A stretch of 64,000 nucleotides of DNA from Selenomonas sp. WCT3 (GCA_900100835.1 FNCM01000006.1:102612-166611); one strand, 5' to 3'; shown: positions 23,759 to 33,573, counted from the first letter of the stretch. Program-made: numbers and translations. The notes: a model not told the origin generated them from the letters alone.

Positions 23759-26700
23759 TTAACTAAACAGCGCAATCTGGTCGCTTTCTCCCATACCATC
23801 CAAACAGCCGTGATCCCGCAGGATTTCGATATTGGTCTTGGAAATACCCGTGCGGCGGCGAAGGTCTTCAATACTCGTAAACACGCCGTCTTTGCGGGCT
23901 TCCACGATGCTCTGGGCCGCCTTGGTGCCCATGCCGCTGAGGCTGGCAATTGGCGGCAGCAGGGATTTTTCATGGATGACGAATTTTTCCGCATCCGACT
24001 CGTAGATGTCAACATATTCGCAACTGTAACCGCGCAAATACATTTCCCACGCCAGCTGCAGGACGATAAGGGTAGCATTCTGCTTGGCGTCCAGCTTCTT
24101 CTCTTTTGAAGCCAATTCCAACTGGTGAATCTGGTCCCCCACATAGTCCCTGCCCCTAGCGATGACATTGGCATCAAATTCGGCGGCACGAATGGAAAAA
24201 TACGCAGCGTAATAGGCCAACGGGTAATGAACCTTACAGAAAGCGATACGGTAGGCCATCATAACATAAGCCGTTGCATGAGCCCGAGGGAACAGGTACT
24301 TGATTTTCTGGCAGGATTCGATATACCATTCGGGAATACCGCCCTTGCGCAATATCTCCACCGTATCCTCCGCAATGCCCTTGCCCTTACGAACCTTCTC
24401 CATAGTCTTAAAGGAAAGCAGCGGATCGATGCCGTTATGAATCAAATACATCATGATATCGTCACGGGCCGAGATGGCATTTTTTATGGTGCACTGGCCC
24501 CCGCGAATAAGGTCCTGGGCATTGCCCAGCCACACATCCGTACCGTGTGAGAATCCCGATATACGCACTAAGTCCGAGAACACGTCCGGATTGGTGTCAT
24601 CAATCATCTGCCGGGTAAAGGGGGTGCGGAACTCCGGGATACCAAAGGTTCCCGAAGTCGCCCCCAGTTCCTCTGGGGTAAGCCCCAGGGCAACCGTCGA
24701 GTTAAAAATCGACATGGTGGCCTTGTCGTCAAAGGGAATGGTCTTCGGGTCACGGCAGGTGAGGTCTTCTAGCATCTTGATAACCGTCGGGTCATCGTGG
24801 CCGAGAATATCGAGCTTGACCAGACGACTACTGATGGAGTGATAATCGAAGTGCGTGGTTATAGTGCCGCAGTTCATATCGTTGGCCGGATGCTGAATCG
24901 GCGTAAAGAAATGAACGTCCATATTGCGTGGCACAACCATGATACCGGCCGGATGCTGGCCCGTTGTGGATTTGACACCCATACAGCCATGGGCCAGCCG
25001 GTCGATATAGGAACCATGTTTCTTAACGCCCTTCTCCTCGAAGAATTTCTTGACGTAGCCAAAGGCCGTCTTATCGGCGACGGTCTGAATGGAACCGGCG
25101 CGATAGACGTTGTCCTTGCCAAACAGAATCTCCGTGTATTTATGGGCCACCGGCTGGTAGGTACCCGAGAAGTTCAAGTCGATATCCGGTACTTTATCAC
25201 CATCAAAGCCCAGGAATACGGCAAACGGGATATCGTGACCATCTTTTATCAGTGGCTCCCCGCAAACTGGACAATTCATATCCGGCAAGTCATACCCACA
25301 GCCATAGGAACCATCGGTAATGAATTTGCTATACTGGCAATGCGGGCAGCGCCAATGCGGCGGCAGCGGATTAACCTCCGTGATCCCCGTCATTGTAGCG
25401 ATAAACGAAGAACCGACGGAACCACGGGAACCGACCAAGTAACCATCGTCATTGGACTTTTTAACCAGTCGCTGGGCGATGAGATACAGCACGGAGAATC
25501 CATGGCCGATAATCGGCTTCAACTCCTGCTGGAGACGGGCCTCAACGATTTCCGGCAAATTTTCGCCATACATCTCCTTGGCCTTGTTGTAAGACATCGA
25601 CCGGATTTCTTCATCGGCCCCTGGAATCATCGGCGAATACAAGTCATCCGGAATCGGCTTAAAGGATTCAATCATCTCGTTGATTTTGCGCGGATTCGTG
25701 ACGACGGCCTCATAAGCCAGTTCCTCACCTAGGTATTCAAATTCTGCCAGCATTTCTTCCGTCGTCCGCAGATAGAGTGGCGGTTGCAGCTCAGCATCAT
25801 CAAAGCCCTTGCCCTTCATGAGGATGGCACGGTATATCTGATCCTCTGGATTCAAGAAATGGACGTCGCAGGTTGCCACCAGCATCTTGCCGAGCTTCTG
25901 TGCCAGTTCCGCCACTTTCAGGTTGATGTTGATAAGGTCTTCATCCGTATTGATATCGGGGAATTTATCACTGCGCTTCAAAAAGTCGTTGTTGTGAATG
26001 GGCTGAATCTCAAGGTAATCGTAGAAATTGGCAATCTCGATTAGCTGCTCATCCGACTGGCCCTCCACAATCGCCCGGATAAGTTCTCCCGCCTCGCAGG
26101 CAGAACCAATGATAATACCCTCACGGTATTCTTCAATGATTTTCTTGGGCAGACGTGGCTGCCGGTGAAAATATTTAACATGAGCCAGCGATACCATCTG
26201 ATAGAGATTCCGCAGGCCATTGGGATTCTTGGCCAAAAAGATAATATGGTTGGCCCGTTTCTGCTCCCAATCATCGCCTGTAAGATAGCCTTCCATGCCA
26301 TAGATGACCTTGATACCAGCATCCTTGGCAGCCTTGGCCGCATCCGGGTAAGCCTGAACCACACCATGGTCCGTAATGGCAATGGCCGGCCAACCCCAAC
26401 GGGCCGCCGTCTTGACCAGATTCTTGACCGATACCACGGCATCCATGGCACTCATGGTAGTATGGGCATGAAGCTCTACCCGCTTTTCCTCCGCATTATC
26501 CATGCGGGATTCTGTTTCCTTCTTGGCCAAAGAATCCATGAAGAGCACGTACTCATTCATATAGGTATCAAAGCGGATAGAGCCGCGGATGCGCACTTCC
26601 ATCCCCTCTTTGAGTTTGCCGATGATTTCCTCGAAATCCTCTTCCGGGCCGTTCTTGCCCCGTTTGGGTTTGAAGAACTTCTTGCAGGCGATACCGTTGC

Positions 26701-27592
26701 TCTCATCCGACAGGCAGAAGGAAAGCAGCTTCGTTCCGGTCTTGAACTCATTGGTCTTGATCCCAGAAATAGCCCCTTCCCCGATAAAGCCTTCGAGAAT
26801 GACGTTTTTCATCTCCCCGTCCAGCTCGTCAATGAGCTTACGCTCGCCCATAACGCCGCGGCCAAAGATGAGGTTGCCGGCGCCATGAACCACCACCGGC
26901 CGGTCAAAGTCGTCGTGGTGTTTGGGAACCTTCGGCGCTGGGGGCTTGTTCTCTGCGGCGGGTTTAGCACGAACCGCCTTTGCCTTTGCCGTGGCGGCTT
27001 TCTGTTCAGCCACCCGTTCCTGATGGATGGCGGCACGGTATTCCGGCGTATTGAAGCTGTCGTCCACCTCGAGATTCTGCAAAACTTCGTCGCTGGCATT
27101 GCACTCCACGGGGCAACGATATCCCAGTAGCTGCTTGATGGCTTTGCCCATGAGCTGAGCCACCGAATGGGCACGCATGATTTCGCCGCCGAGTTCCCCC
27201 GGCACGTCGAGAATCAGCCGGCTGCCATCCACTCGGTACTTCGAACGCTTCAAGAGCTGAAACACCGTCGGGTTGCCTTCGGAAACCACCGTCACAAGTT
27301 TGGTCCAAATTTTCTGGATACCATCCTCCACATCGATAACTTCCTGATAGAACAGCACCTGGTCAAGCTGGCATTTCCGTTGGATCTGTGCAGCGGCTTC
27401 CTGTAAAAGGGCATCGGGAATAAGCGTCTGGCTAATCAGCACGATTTCCCAGCTGTTGGTCTTAGTACATACCTCCACATGGCGAATAGACGCTGTCTTC
27501 ATGAGCTCTTTTTGCTCATCATCCAGCGCCATTCCCTGAACCAGCTGCCAAAACATATTCTCCTGTTGCGGAACGATTCGATACTTCTGCAT
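23759..27592 (-). CDS. polC: DNA polymerase III alpha subunit, PolC type, lacking the exonuclease insert
   Basis: Replicative polymerase of Firmicutes, 1277 residues against about 1437 in Bacillus subtilis. Order: N-terminal domain, basic linker, OB fold (about 250-355), PHP domain starting VELHAHTTMS (372-381) with GWPAIAITDHGVV, polymerase palm with PDIDLNFSG (Asp803, Asp805), Zn module Cys749/752/774/777, and C-terminal HhH (YIESCQKIKYLF onward). In B. subtilis a DnaQ-like proofreading exonuclease sits inside PHP; here the chain runs straight from IKVIYGMEGYLTGDD to WEQKRANHIIFLAKN (428-453), and no DxETTG motif exists. PHP residues, including CDVHFLNPED, appear intact. Start 15 bp after the transglycosylase gene. 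Confidence 0.95.
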   Translation of the reverse strand: MQKYRIVPQQENMFWQLVQGMALDDEQKELMKTASIRHVEVCTKTNSWEIVLISQTLIPDALLQEAAAQIQRKCQLDQVLFYQEVIDVEDGIQKIWTKLVTVVSEGNPTVFQLLKRSKYRVDGSRLILDVPGELGGEIMRAHSVAQLMGKAIKQLLGYRCPVECNASDEVLQNLEVDDSFNTPEYRAAIHQERVAEQKAATAKAKAVRAKPAAENKPPAPKVPKHHDDFDRPVVVHGAGNLIFGRGVMGERKLIDELDGEMKNVILEGFIGEGAISGIKTNEFKTGTKLLSFCLSDESNGIACKKFFKPKRGKNGPEEDFEEIIGKLKEGMEVRIRGSIRFDTYMNEYVLFMDSLAKKETESRMDNAEEKRVELHAHTTMSAMDAVVSVKNLVKTAARWGWPAIAITDHGVVQAYPDAAKAAKDAGIKVIYGMEGYLTGDDWEQKRANHIIFLAKNPNGLRNLYQMVSLAHVKYFHRQPRLPKKIIEEYREGIIIGSACEAGELIRAIVEGQSDEQLIEIANFYDYLEIQPIHNNDFLKRSDKFPDINTDEDLININLKVAELAQKLGKMLVATCDVHFLNPEDQIYRAILMKGKGFDDAELQPPLYLRTTEEMLAEFEYLGEELAYEAVVTNPRKINEMIESFKPIPDDLYSPMIPGADEEIRSMSYNKAKEMYGENLPEIVEARLQQELKPIIGHGFSVLYLIAQRLVKKSNDDGYLVGSRGSVGSSFIATMTGITEVNPLPPHWRCPHCQYSKFITDGSYGCGYDLPDMNCPVCGEPLIKDGHDIPFAVFLGFDGDKVPDIDLNFSGTYQPVAHKYTEILFGKDNVYRAGSIQTVADKTAFGYVKKFFEEKGVKKHGSYIDRLAHGCMGVKSTTGQHPAGIMVVPRNMDVHFFTPIQHPANDMNCGTITTHFDYHSISSRLVKLDILGHDDPTVIKMLEDLTCRDPKTIPFDDKATMSIFNSTVALGLTPEELGATSGTFGIPEFRTPFTRQMIDDTNPDVFSDLVRISGFSHGTDVWLGNAQDLIRGGQCTIKNAISARDDIMMYLIHNGIDPLLSFKTMEKVRKGKGIAEDTVEILRKGGIPEWYIESCQKIKYLFPRAHATAYVMMAYRIAFCKVHYPLAYYAAYFSIRAAEFDANVIARGRDYVGDQIHQLELASKEKKLDAKQNATLIVLQLAWEMYLRGYSCEYVDIYESDAEKFVIHEKSLLPPIASLSGMGTKAAQSIVEARKDGVFTSIEDLRRRTGISKTNIEILRDHGCLDGMGESDQIALFS

Positions 27593-27606
27593 TCCCCAAG
27601 CTCCTC

Positions 27607-28221
27607 TTACTCCGGATAAAGCTCCCGGTACTTCTTCTCATCGGCCAGTACCTGCCGGACATAATCCCGTGTCTCCGCAAAGGGGATGGCATCGATATCC
27701 GAAAAATCCTCTGACCAGTTATATTGTTTAATCCATTCCTGCACGTTTCCCCGGCCGGCATTATAGGCCGCCAAGGCCAACACATTATTTCCGTGAAATT
27801 CTTTCTGCAGGGTAGAAAGATACCAAGTTCCATACCGGATATTGCGGTCCGGTTCATGGAGCCCTTCTTCCGAGTAGTTTGTATCCCCAAGCTGCCCGGC
27901 AATCCACTTTGCCGTATCCGGCATTATCTGCATAAGCCCAATGGCCCCACGGTGGGAATGCACTTCCCGTTTGAACTTGCTCTCCTTTTTGATGACCGCA
28001 GCCGTAAGATTACTATCCACATGATACATCGAAGCATACTTCATCACCGTATCGTGATAGGGATAAACGTAAAAATAACTGCGCTGCACCGGTTCAAACT
28101 TTAACACAAAAAAAGCACTGAGGCTTGCGAAAATAATGAATAACGCAACACAAAAACAGGACACCATGCGGCGATGTTGCATCTTCCTGCTTTGACGGAC
28201 CCTGTCATGAAACTCCGTCAT
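27607..28221 (-). CDS. Membrane-anchored lytic transglycosylase (SLT domain)
   Basis: A 204-residue enzyme that cleaves the glycan strand of peptidoglycan to 1,6-anhydromuramyl products. One N-terminal anchor (about residues 19-40) places the SLT domain in the periplasm. Catalytic Glu80 is in VIKKESKF, followed by GAIGLMQIMPDTA and LALAAYNAGRGNVQEW, the standard family-1 motifs. ATG at 28221 lies 7 nt after AGGAG and overlaps coaE by 17 bases; a longer frame (from 28287) would sit inside coaE without an SD. Part of polA-mutM-coaE-slt-polC. Confidence 0.9.
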   Translation of the reverse strand: MTEFHDRVRQSRKMQHRRMVSCFCVALFIIFASLSAFFVLKFEPVQRSYFYVYPYHDTVMKYASMYHVDSNLTAAVIKKESKFKREVHSHRGAIGLMQIMPDTAKWIAGQLGDTNYSEEGLHEPDRNIRYGTWYLSTLQKEFHGNNVLALAAYNAGRGNVQEWIKQYNWSEDFSDIDAIPFAETRDYVRQVLADEKKYRELYPE

Positions 28222-28810
28222 GCGTCCACTCCTTCCATAGATTATCCACCTGCCGCAGGGTTGACGACAGGCTTCCACTATTATCAATCAGGCAATCAGC
28301 CCGTTTTTTTTTCTCTTCTAAAGGCATTTGCGCGGCAATTCTAGCCGCCGCCTCTTCCCTTCCATAGCCGTTGCGCTTCATAAGGCGCGCCAACTGGATT
28401 TTTTCCTCTACATATACGAGGCAAACCTTCTCTGCCATTTTATCCCATCCCGACTCAAAGAGCAATGGAACATCCAACACAATTAAAGATTTTTTCTCCC
28501 TTTGATACCGCTTCACCCGCCGGCAGATTTCCTGCTGAATCAGCGGATGAGCCGTGGCATCAATCCATTGCCGTTCTCCAGGGTCAGAAAAGACCCGCTG
28601 CCCAATGACGCGGCGGTTAAGTCCACCATCAGGCAACAGGATTTTTTCCCCGAAATGATTGCGATAGGCCTCATAGAGAGGTTTGCCCGGCGCTAGAAGT
28701 TCATGGGCAATCCCGTCGGCATCGATGATGCTGGCACCTTTTTTTTGCAAATAGGCAGAAACAGTACTCTTGCCAGAGGCTATGCCCCCCGTAAGGCCGA
28801 TGATTTTCAT
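28205..28810 (-). CDS. coaE: Dephospho-CoA kinase
   Basis: Catalyses the last step of coenzyme A synthesis, ATP-dependent phosphorylation of dephospho-CoA at the ribose 3' position. At 201 residues it has the usual length. The P-loop GGIASGKST is at residues 8-16, DADGIAHELL binds the substrate region, and VLDVPLLFESGWD (about 112-124) is the conserved mid-protein block. GGAGCGGGGG precedes the ATG. It lies 18 bp after mutM; the polA-mutM-coaE order is common in Firmicutes. Confidence 0.95.
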   Translation of the reverse strand: MKIIGLTGGIASGKSTVSAYLQKKGASIIDADGIAHELLAPGKPLYEAYRNHFGEKILLPDGGLNRRVIGQRVFSDPGERQWIDATAHPLIQQEICRRVKRYQREKKSLIVLDVPLLFESGWDKMAEKVCLVYVEEKIQLARLMKRNGYGREEAAARIAAQMPLEEKKKRADCLIDNSGSLSSTLRQVDNLWKEWTHDGVS

Positions 28811-28828
28811 CCCCCGCTCCTCCTTGGG

Positions 28829-29653
28829 TCATTTTTGACAACGAGGGCAGTAATGGGTTCCCCGCCCTCCTACGGTTATCTTCTCGATGGGCGTACCGCA
28901 CTTGCGGCAGGGCTGCCCCTTCCGATTGTAGACAAAGAGGTGTTCCTGGTGACTTCCGTGCCCCCCCTCACCATTCTGATAATCCCGGAAGGTGGTGCCG
29001 CCATCGCGGATTCCTGCCTCGATAACCGAATTAATGGTTCCATAAAGGCGCTGGCATTCTTCCTGGGTAAGGGTACTAGCACGCCGCTGGGGATGGATGC
29101 CGGCTAAGAACAATGCCTCATCATCGTAAATGTTACCAATGCCACCAATATATTTTTGATTCAGCAAAAGCGACTTGATGAGCGTCTTTTTTCCCTGCAC
29201 CAGTTGATAGAGATATTCTGGCGTAAATTCAGGCGACAACGGCTCTGGCCCCATTTCAGCAAGGCCATGAATGCGCCAGCGCTCCCCTGGAGCTAACGCA
29301 TAGACCGCCCCGAGCGTACGGGTATCCCCATAGACGAGCAGCCCGCCGCCATCAAGATGGAATAACAGCCGCGCATACGAATCGTGAGACTCTCCCTCCG
29401 GTTCAAATACCAACCTTCCCGTCATACGAAGATGGAAAATCAGTTCATTGCCATTGTCGAGCTCCATGATGAGATACTTCCCCCGGCGCTTCATCGCCTG
29501 TATCGTCCGGCCAATGGCCATTGCCCGATAAGCTTCCGGCTCTGGCCATTTAATCTGACGCGGCAGCAAAAGATCCAGCTTCATGATTGTTTGACCGGTC
29601 AAAACTGTATCGAGATAGCGGCGGATGATTTCCACCTCTGGCATCTCTGGCAT
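28829..29653 (-). CDS. mutM: Formamidopyrimidine-DNA glycosylase
   Basis: Base-excision repair enzyme removing 8-oxoguanine and formamidopyrimidines with AP-lyase activity. The N-terminus MPEMPEVEII gives the catalytic Pro2 and Glu3 once Met is removed, and the conserved Lys is in MKRRGKYLIMEL (about 50-61). The C-terminal zinc finger has CRKCGT ... YCPRC. 274 residues is typical. ATG at 29653 is fixed by the requirement for Pro2; it lies one base after the polA stop with the SD GGAGGCG inside polA, so translation is coupled. Confidence 0.96.
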   Translation of the reverse strand: MPEMPEVEIIRRYLDTVLTGQTIMKLDLLLPRQIKWPEPEAYRAMAIGRTIQAMKRRGKYLIMELDNGNELIFHLRMTGRLVFEPEGESHDSYARLLFHLDGGGLLVYGDTRTLGAVYALAPGERWRIHGLAEMGPEPLSPEFTPEYLYQLVQGKKTLIKSLLLNQKYIGGIGNIYDDEALFLAGIHPQRRASTLTQEECQRLYGTINSVIEAGIRDGGTTFRDYQNGEGGHGSHQEHLFVYNRKGQPCRKCGTPIEKITVGGRGTHYCPRCQK

Positions 29654-29654
29654 A

Positions 29655-32273
29655 TCACTTCGCCTCCGCCCAGTTCTTGCCACTGTGAATATCAATCAAC
29701 AGGGGCACCGAAAGCTTTGCCACCTGCTCCATGGATTCCTTGAGAATTTTGCTGACGGTTTCCCGTTCTTCCTCGGTGGTTTCCAGGACCAATTCATCGT
29801 GAACCTGCAGCAGGATTCGGCTCTTGACTCCCGCTTCCTGCAAACGATGATACGCTTCAATCATGGCCAGCTTGATAATATCCGCGGCCGTTCCCTGAAT
29901 CGGCGTATTCATTGCCATGCGTTCCGCCAGCGACCGCTGCATGAAGTTCCGGCTCTTGATAGCTGGCAGTTCACGGCGGCGGCCGTAAAGGGTCGTAACA
30001 CAGCCCGTTTCATGAGCAGCAGACACCGTATCATCCATGAATTTGCGGATGCCTGGATAACGCGTAAAATAACTATCGATATAACTTGCCGCTTCCTTCT
30101 TCGGGATGTGCAAATCGCGGGAAAGTCCATAGTCGCTGATGCCGTAGACAATGCCAAAGTTTACAGCCTTAGCCCGGCTGCGAAGCGTCGGAGTGACTTC
30201 TGCCAAGGGCACGCCAAATACCTCTGAAGCCGTGCGGGCATGGATATCCTGATTCTGGCAGAAGGCATCGATAAAGCTTTCGTCCCCTGACATATGGGCC
30301 AGCAGGCGCAGCTCAATCTGCGAATAATCGGCCGAAAGAAGGTAATCATAACCTTCCCCGGGCTCAAAGAGTGCGCGGATGGTCTTGCCTTCCTCTGTGC
30401 GCACCGGGATATTCTGCAAGTTCGGATCCGAACTAGAAAGCCGCCCCGTTGCAGTAACGGTCTGGTTGAAACTCGTGTGAACCCGTCCCGATTCTGGGTG
30501 GATAAGCTCCCCAATGGAATCGAGATAAGTGGATTTCAGTTTCGTCCACATGCGATAGGCCAAGATCTGTTCGATAATCGGATGCTGGAACCGCAGGGAT
30601 TCCAATACTTCCGCATTGGTGGAGTAACCCGTCTTGGTCTTCTTCGTTGGCGGAAGTTCCAACCGCTCGAAGAGCACCTCGCCAAGCTGCTTGGGCGAGT
30701 TGATATTGAACTCTGTCCCCGCCAGCGCGTAGATATCCTGCTGGATTTTTTCAATCTTCTTGCCAACCTCGGCGGCTTTCTCTTCCAGGCTTTTTCGATT
30801 TACGTAAACGCCATTCTGTTCCATGGCCGCCAGGACTTCCACCAGTGGCAGTTCAATTTCATCATAGAGCTTTTTCATGCCCAATTCCTCAAGTTCAGCC
30901 GAAAGTTTCGGCTGAAGCTTGGCAATGAGTTTTGCCCTCCAGACGGCCTCCATTACCTCCTCATCAAAGGAATCAGGTACACTCTGCTCAGGGAAATACT
31001 GATGGGAAAGATTGGAAAGCTCGTATTTCGACAGTTCGGGATGAATAAGATAATCGGCCAGTTTGATGTCAAAAAAGGCCTTGCCCGCCTTGATTCCCCC
31101 GTGATAATACCGCTTCAAATCGTAAACCGTCACCGGTTTTTCCGCTTCCATAAACGCCAGCAGCTGCTGCCATGCCGGGGTATCGGCAGCCACCAAGCCC
31201 GCATCACCAGCAGGCAAAGTAACTACCACGGCGCTGCCAAGCTGTTCAAAGGGCGCCTGCCCCGTAAAGATACCGCTGACCGCCATGGATTCAGCCTTAG
31301 TAAAAGCCGCTGCCGCCTGTTTTTCATCCCATATTTCATAGGAAAGATCGACGGGGGCTGCTTCCTGGATTTCCATGCCGGCAAACAATCCATCATCAGA
31401 TTCTCCATAGATTTTCGTGAAGTTCTTCCAAACCCCTCGTAACTCATAACGGTCGCAGAATTTCTTCATGGCAATGTGGTCTGGCGTGATGGCATAGTCC
31501 TCCATCAAAAGCTCCATATCGGGAACTTGCAATTCAATGGTGGCAAGCTCCTTGGACAGGATTGCCTGGTCACGATTTTCTGTCAGGCGCTCCTTTAATT
31601 TCTTGCCGGAAATCGCCTCAATGTTGTCCAAGACATTTTCTAAGGTACCGTATTCTAGCAACAGTTTTGTTGCTGTTTTCGGCCCCACGCCAGGAACCCC
31701 CGGAATATTGTCGGAAGTATCGCCCATGAGTCCCTTAAGGTCAATCAGCCGAATCGGCTCGAAACCGTATTCCTCCCGGAATACTTCTTCGTCGTAGGCC
31801 TTAAGCTCCGATATCCCCTTCTTCGTCAGCATGACGCGAAGATTTTTGCGCACCAGCTGCAGCGCATCCTTATCGCCAGTGACAACCATGACGTCATGAC
31901 CAGCCGCAGCGGCCTTGGTTGCCAAGGTACCGATGATATCATCTGCCTCATAACGTTCTTTTTCGATAAAAGAAACGCCAAAAGCTGCTGCAAATTCATG
32001 CAGCAGCGGGATTTGGGCGAGGAGCTCTTCCGGGGTCTTGTCACGCGTTCCCTTGTATTCTGGATAGCGTTCCGTGCGGAACGTCTTCTTTCCCTTATCA
32101 AAGGCAATAACCAAAGAATCCGGTTTCAGTTCTCCCAACAGCTTAGTTAGCATGTTGGAAAAACCAAAAATCGCATTGGTCGGTTCACCCAGGGAATCCG
32201 TCAATGGTGGCAGCGCATAAAACGCACGATACATAAGGCTGCTGCCATCCAAAATCACAAAACGCTTGTTCAA
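29655..32273 (-). CDS. polA: DNA polymerase I
   Basis: Repair and Okazaki-fragment-processing polymerase, 872 residues. The 5'-3' exonuclease domain (1 to about 290) is complete with GVPGVGPKTATKLL. The 3'-5' exonuclease region (about 310-460) lacks the metal-binding acids: where E. coli has DTE there is MAVSGIFTG, and NLKYDRG is replaced by DLKRYYHGG, as in Bacillus and Thermus Pol I. The polymerase domain has motif A DYSQIELRLLAHMSGDE, motif B RAKAVNFGIVYG and motif C QVHDELVLE. Start is TTG at 32273 with GGAGG 8 nt upstream. First gene of the polA-mutM-coaE-slt-polC operon. Confidence 0.96.
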   Translation of the reverse strand: MNKRFVILDGSSLMYRAFYALPPLTDSLGEPTNAIFGFSNMLTKLLGELKPDSLVIAFDKGKKTFRTERYPEYKGTRDKTPEELLAQIPLLHEFAAAFGVSFIEKERYEADDIIGTLATKAAAAGHDVMVVTGDKDALQLVRKNLRVMLTKKGISELKAYDEEVFREEYGFEPIRLIDLKGLMGDTSDNIPGVPGVGPKTATKLLLEYGTLENVLDNIEAISGKKLKERLTENRDQAILSKELATIELQVPDMELLMEDYAITPDHIAMKKFCDRYELRGVWKNFTKIYGESDDGLFAGMEIQEAAPVDLSYEIWDEKQAAAAFTKAESMAVSGIFTGQAPFEQLGSAVVVTLPAGDAGLVAADTPAWQQLLAFMEAEKPVTVYDLKRYYHGGIKAGKAFFDIKLADYLIHPELSKYELSNLSHQYFPEQSVPDSFDEEVMEAVWRAKLIAKLQPKLSAELEELGMKKLYDEIELPLVEVLAAMEQNGVYVNRKSLEEKAAEVGKKIEKIQQDIYALAGTEFNINSPKQLGEVLFERLELPPTKKTKTGYSTNAEVLESLRFQHPIIEQILAYRMWTKLKSTYLDSIGELIHPESGRVHTSFNQTVTATGRLSSSDPNLQNIPVRTEEGKTIRALFEPGEGYDYLLSADYSQIELRLLAHMSGDESFIDAFCQNQDIHARTASEVFGVPLAEVTPTLRSRAKAVNFGIVYGISDYGLSRDLHIPKKEAASYIDSYFTRYPGIRKFMDDTVSAAHETGCVTTLYGRRRELPAIKSRNFMQRSLAERMAMNTPIQGTAADIIKLAMIEAYHRLQEAGVKSRILLQVHDELVLETTEEERETVSKILKESMEQVAKLSVPLLIDIHSGKNWAEAK

Positions 32274-32332
32274 GCAGGATTCCTCCTCAAATTGTTCAGT
32301 TTATAGGTTACGATAACTTACAAGAAACTATT

Positions 32333-33487
32333 TTACTTCTTTGTTGCTTCTTTGTAAATCTGTTTCAGAGATTTTTTGCTTTTGTTGCTATCGGCAGCCT
32401 TGTCATCAGCTTTCGGCTGCTTTTCCTCTACCTGCTGCGGGGTCTCAGTCGTTTTCTCTTCGGTCTTTACTTCCGGAGTTTCCGTCTTCGGTGCTTCCTC
32501 CTGTACCGGCGCAGTCAAAACAAACTGCTTAGCATCGTTGATGCTGCCCGTCAGGTTAAAGAGGGTCTTGGTGTCTTCGGCTTTGCAGTAAAGCACATCG
32601 CGTTTGTCAACACCTTCGGCACTGCCCAGGGTGCTGATGAGTTTATGCGTTGCTGCATCCCAGCCTAAGTTTACGTTAACGGCATTAGCCAAGTCAATCG
32701 CCGGCAGATAAGTCACACCATCTTTGGTGACCGCATTATTCGCCAGCTTTTTGCCATTGACATAGAGCGGATAGACTTTTCCCACATAGGTCGGATTGCC
32801 ATCGGAAGCGTTGATTTTATTCTGGATATCCTCATCCGATTCAAAGTTGCCAACGCCATAGCCAGCCAGCCATTTATGAACATCGGCTACCGACAACTTC
32901 TGCCAGCCATAACCATCCGGGTAAATGTAATAAACAACCGTATCATCCGGAGCCTTTTCCACCACTACGCGGTTATAGGTAATCTCAACTGGCGTGCCTA
33001 CTTCCACCAGGTCATAAAGTGCCTCTACATCCTTTTCAAACATGCGCATGCAGCCATGGGATGCATAGGTGCCGATAGAAGACGGATTATTGGTACCATG
33101 AATGCCGATATTGCCTGTAACCGTCATCCAACGGTAACCCAGCGGACAATCCGGACCCGAGGGAATGGAATAGCCCGTAGCCGGGTCCGTCCAAGTCGGG
33201 TTTACTTCTTTTTCGCGAATCTTATAATAGCCCGTCGGAGTCGGCGTGTAGGCCGTTCCCGGAGCAATCGGATACAGGCGAATCTTCGTCGTCCCCTGAT
33301 AAAGTGCCAAAGAACGGGCAGCCAGGTTGATGCTAATCTTCATCGGCTGCTCTACCTTCTGGGTCTGAGCCGGCTGTGCAGCTGCTTCCTCAACTGGCGC
33401 TGCACTGACCATATTAGCCGAAAGTCCAGCTGCCGACCCCGTAATCATCATAGCGCCCAACATACCTGCGCAAACTTTTTCCCACAT
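32333..33487 (-). CDS. L,D-transpeptidase (YkuD domain), exported
   Basis: A 384-residue cell-wall enzyme predicted to form or exchange 3-3 peptidoglycan cross-links or attach proteins. A signal peptide (residues 1 to about 30) precedes the YkuD catalytic domain (about 48-175), whose signature is IGIHGTNNP and SIGTYASHGCMRM with His144 and the nucleophile Cys146. A middle domain (about 225-305) resembles a copper-amine-oxidase-N-like fold (YVNGKKLANNAVTKDGVTYLPAIDLANA). The tail is a Glu/Lys/Pro/Thr-rich low-complexity stretch. ATG at 33487 has AGAGA about 8 nt upstream; an ATG two codons earlier is possible. Confidence 0.92.
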   Translation of the reverse strand: MWEKVCAGMLGAMMITGSAAGLSANMVSAAPVEEAAAQPAQTQKVEQPMKISINLAARSLALYQGTTKIRLYPIAPGTAYTPTPTGYYKIREKEVNPTWTDPATGYSIPSGPDCPLGYRWMTVTGNIGIHGTNNPSSIGTYASHGCMRMFEKDVEALYDLVEVGTPVEITYNRVVVEKAPDDTVVYYIYPDGYGWQKLSVADVHKWLAGYGVGNFESDEDIQNKINASDGNPTYVGKVYPLYVNGKKLANNAVTKDGVTYLPAIDLANAVNVNLGWDAATHKLISTLGSAEGVDKRDVLYCKAEDTKTLFNLTGSINDAKQFVLTAPVQEEAPKTETPEVKTEEKTTETPQQVEEKQPKADDKAADSNKSKKSLKQIYKEATKK

Positions 33488-33518
33488 AATCATAATCTCT
33501 TTTCTTTCTAAGATTTAC

Positions 33519-33539
33519 TGTAAAATTAACAGTTACTTT
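33519..33539. promoter_or_regulatory. Imperfect palindrome in the L,D-transpeptidase leader
   Basis: TTACTGT and ACAGTTA (one mismatch) around a 7-bp A/T centre, between the -10 and the start codon. Could be an operator; no regulator can be named. Confidence 0.3.
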
Positions 33540-33543
33540 TAAT

Positions 33544-33572
33544 ATCCTAACATCTTTGGTCCCTATTTGCAA
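33544..33572 (-). promoter_or_regulatory. Promoter of the L,D-transpeptidase gene
   Basis: On the minus strand TTGCAA (33572-33567), 17-bp spacer, TAGGAT (33549-33544). It begins right after the terminator of the upstream EF-G gene. Confidence 0.5.
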
Positions 33573-33573
33573 G

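Noticed and set aside
29655-32273. Inactive Pol I 3'-5' exonuclease as a novelty by itself
   Set aside because: The same loss is well known in Bacillus and Thermus Pol I; it matters only together with the PolC observation.
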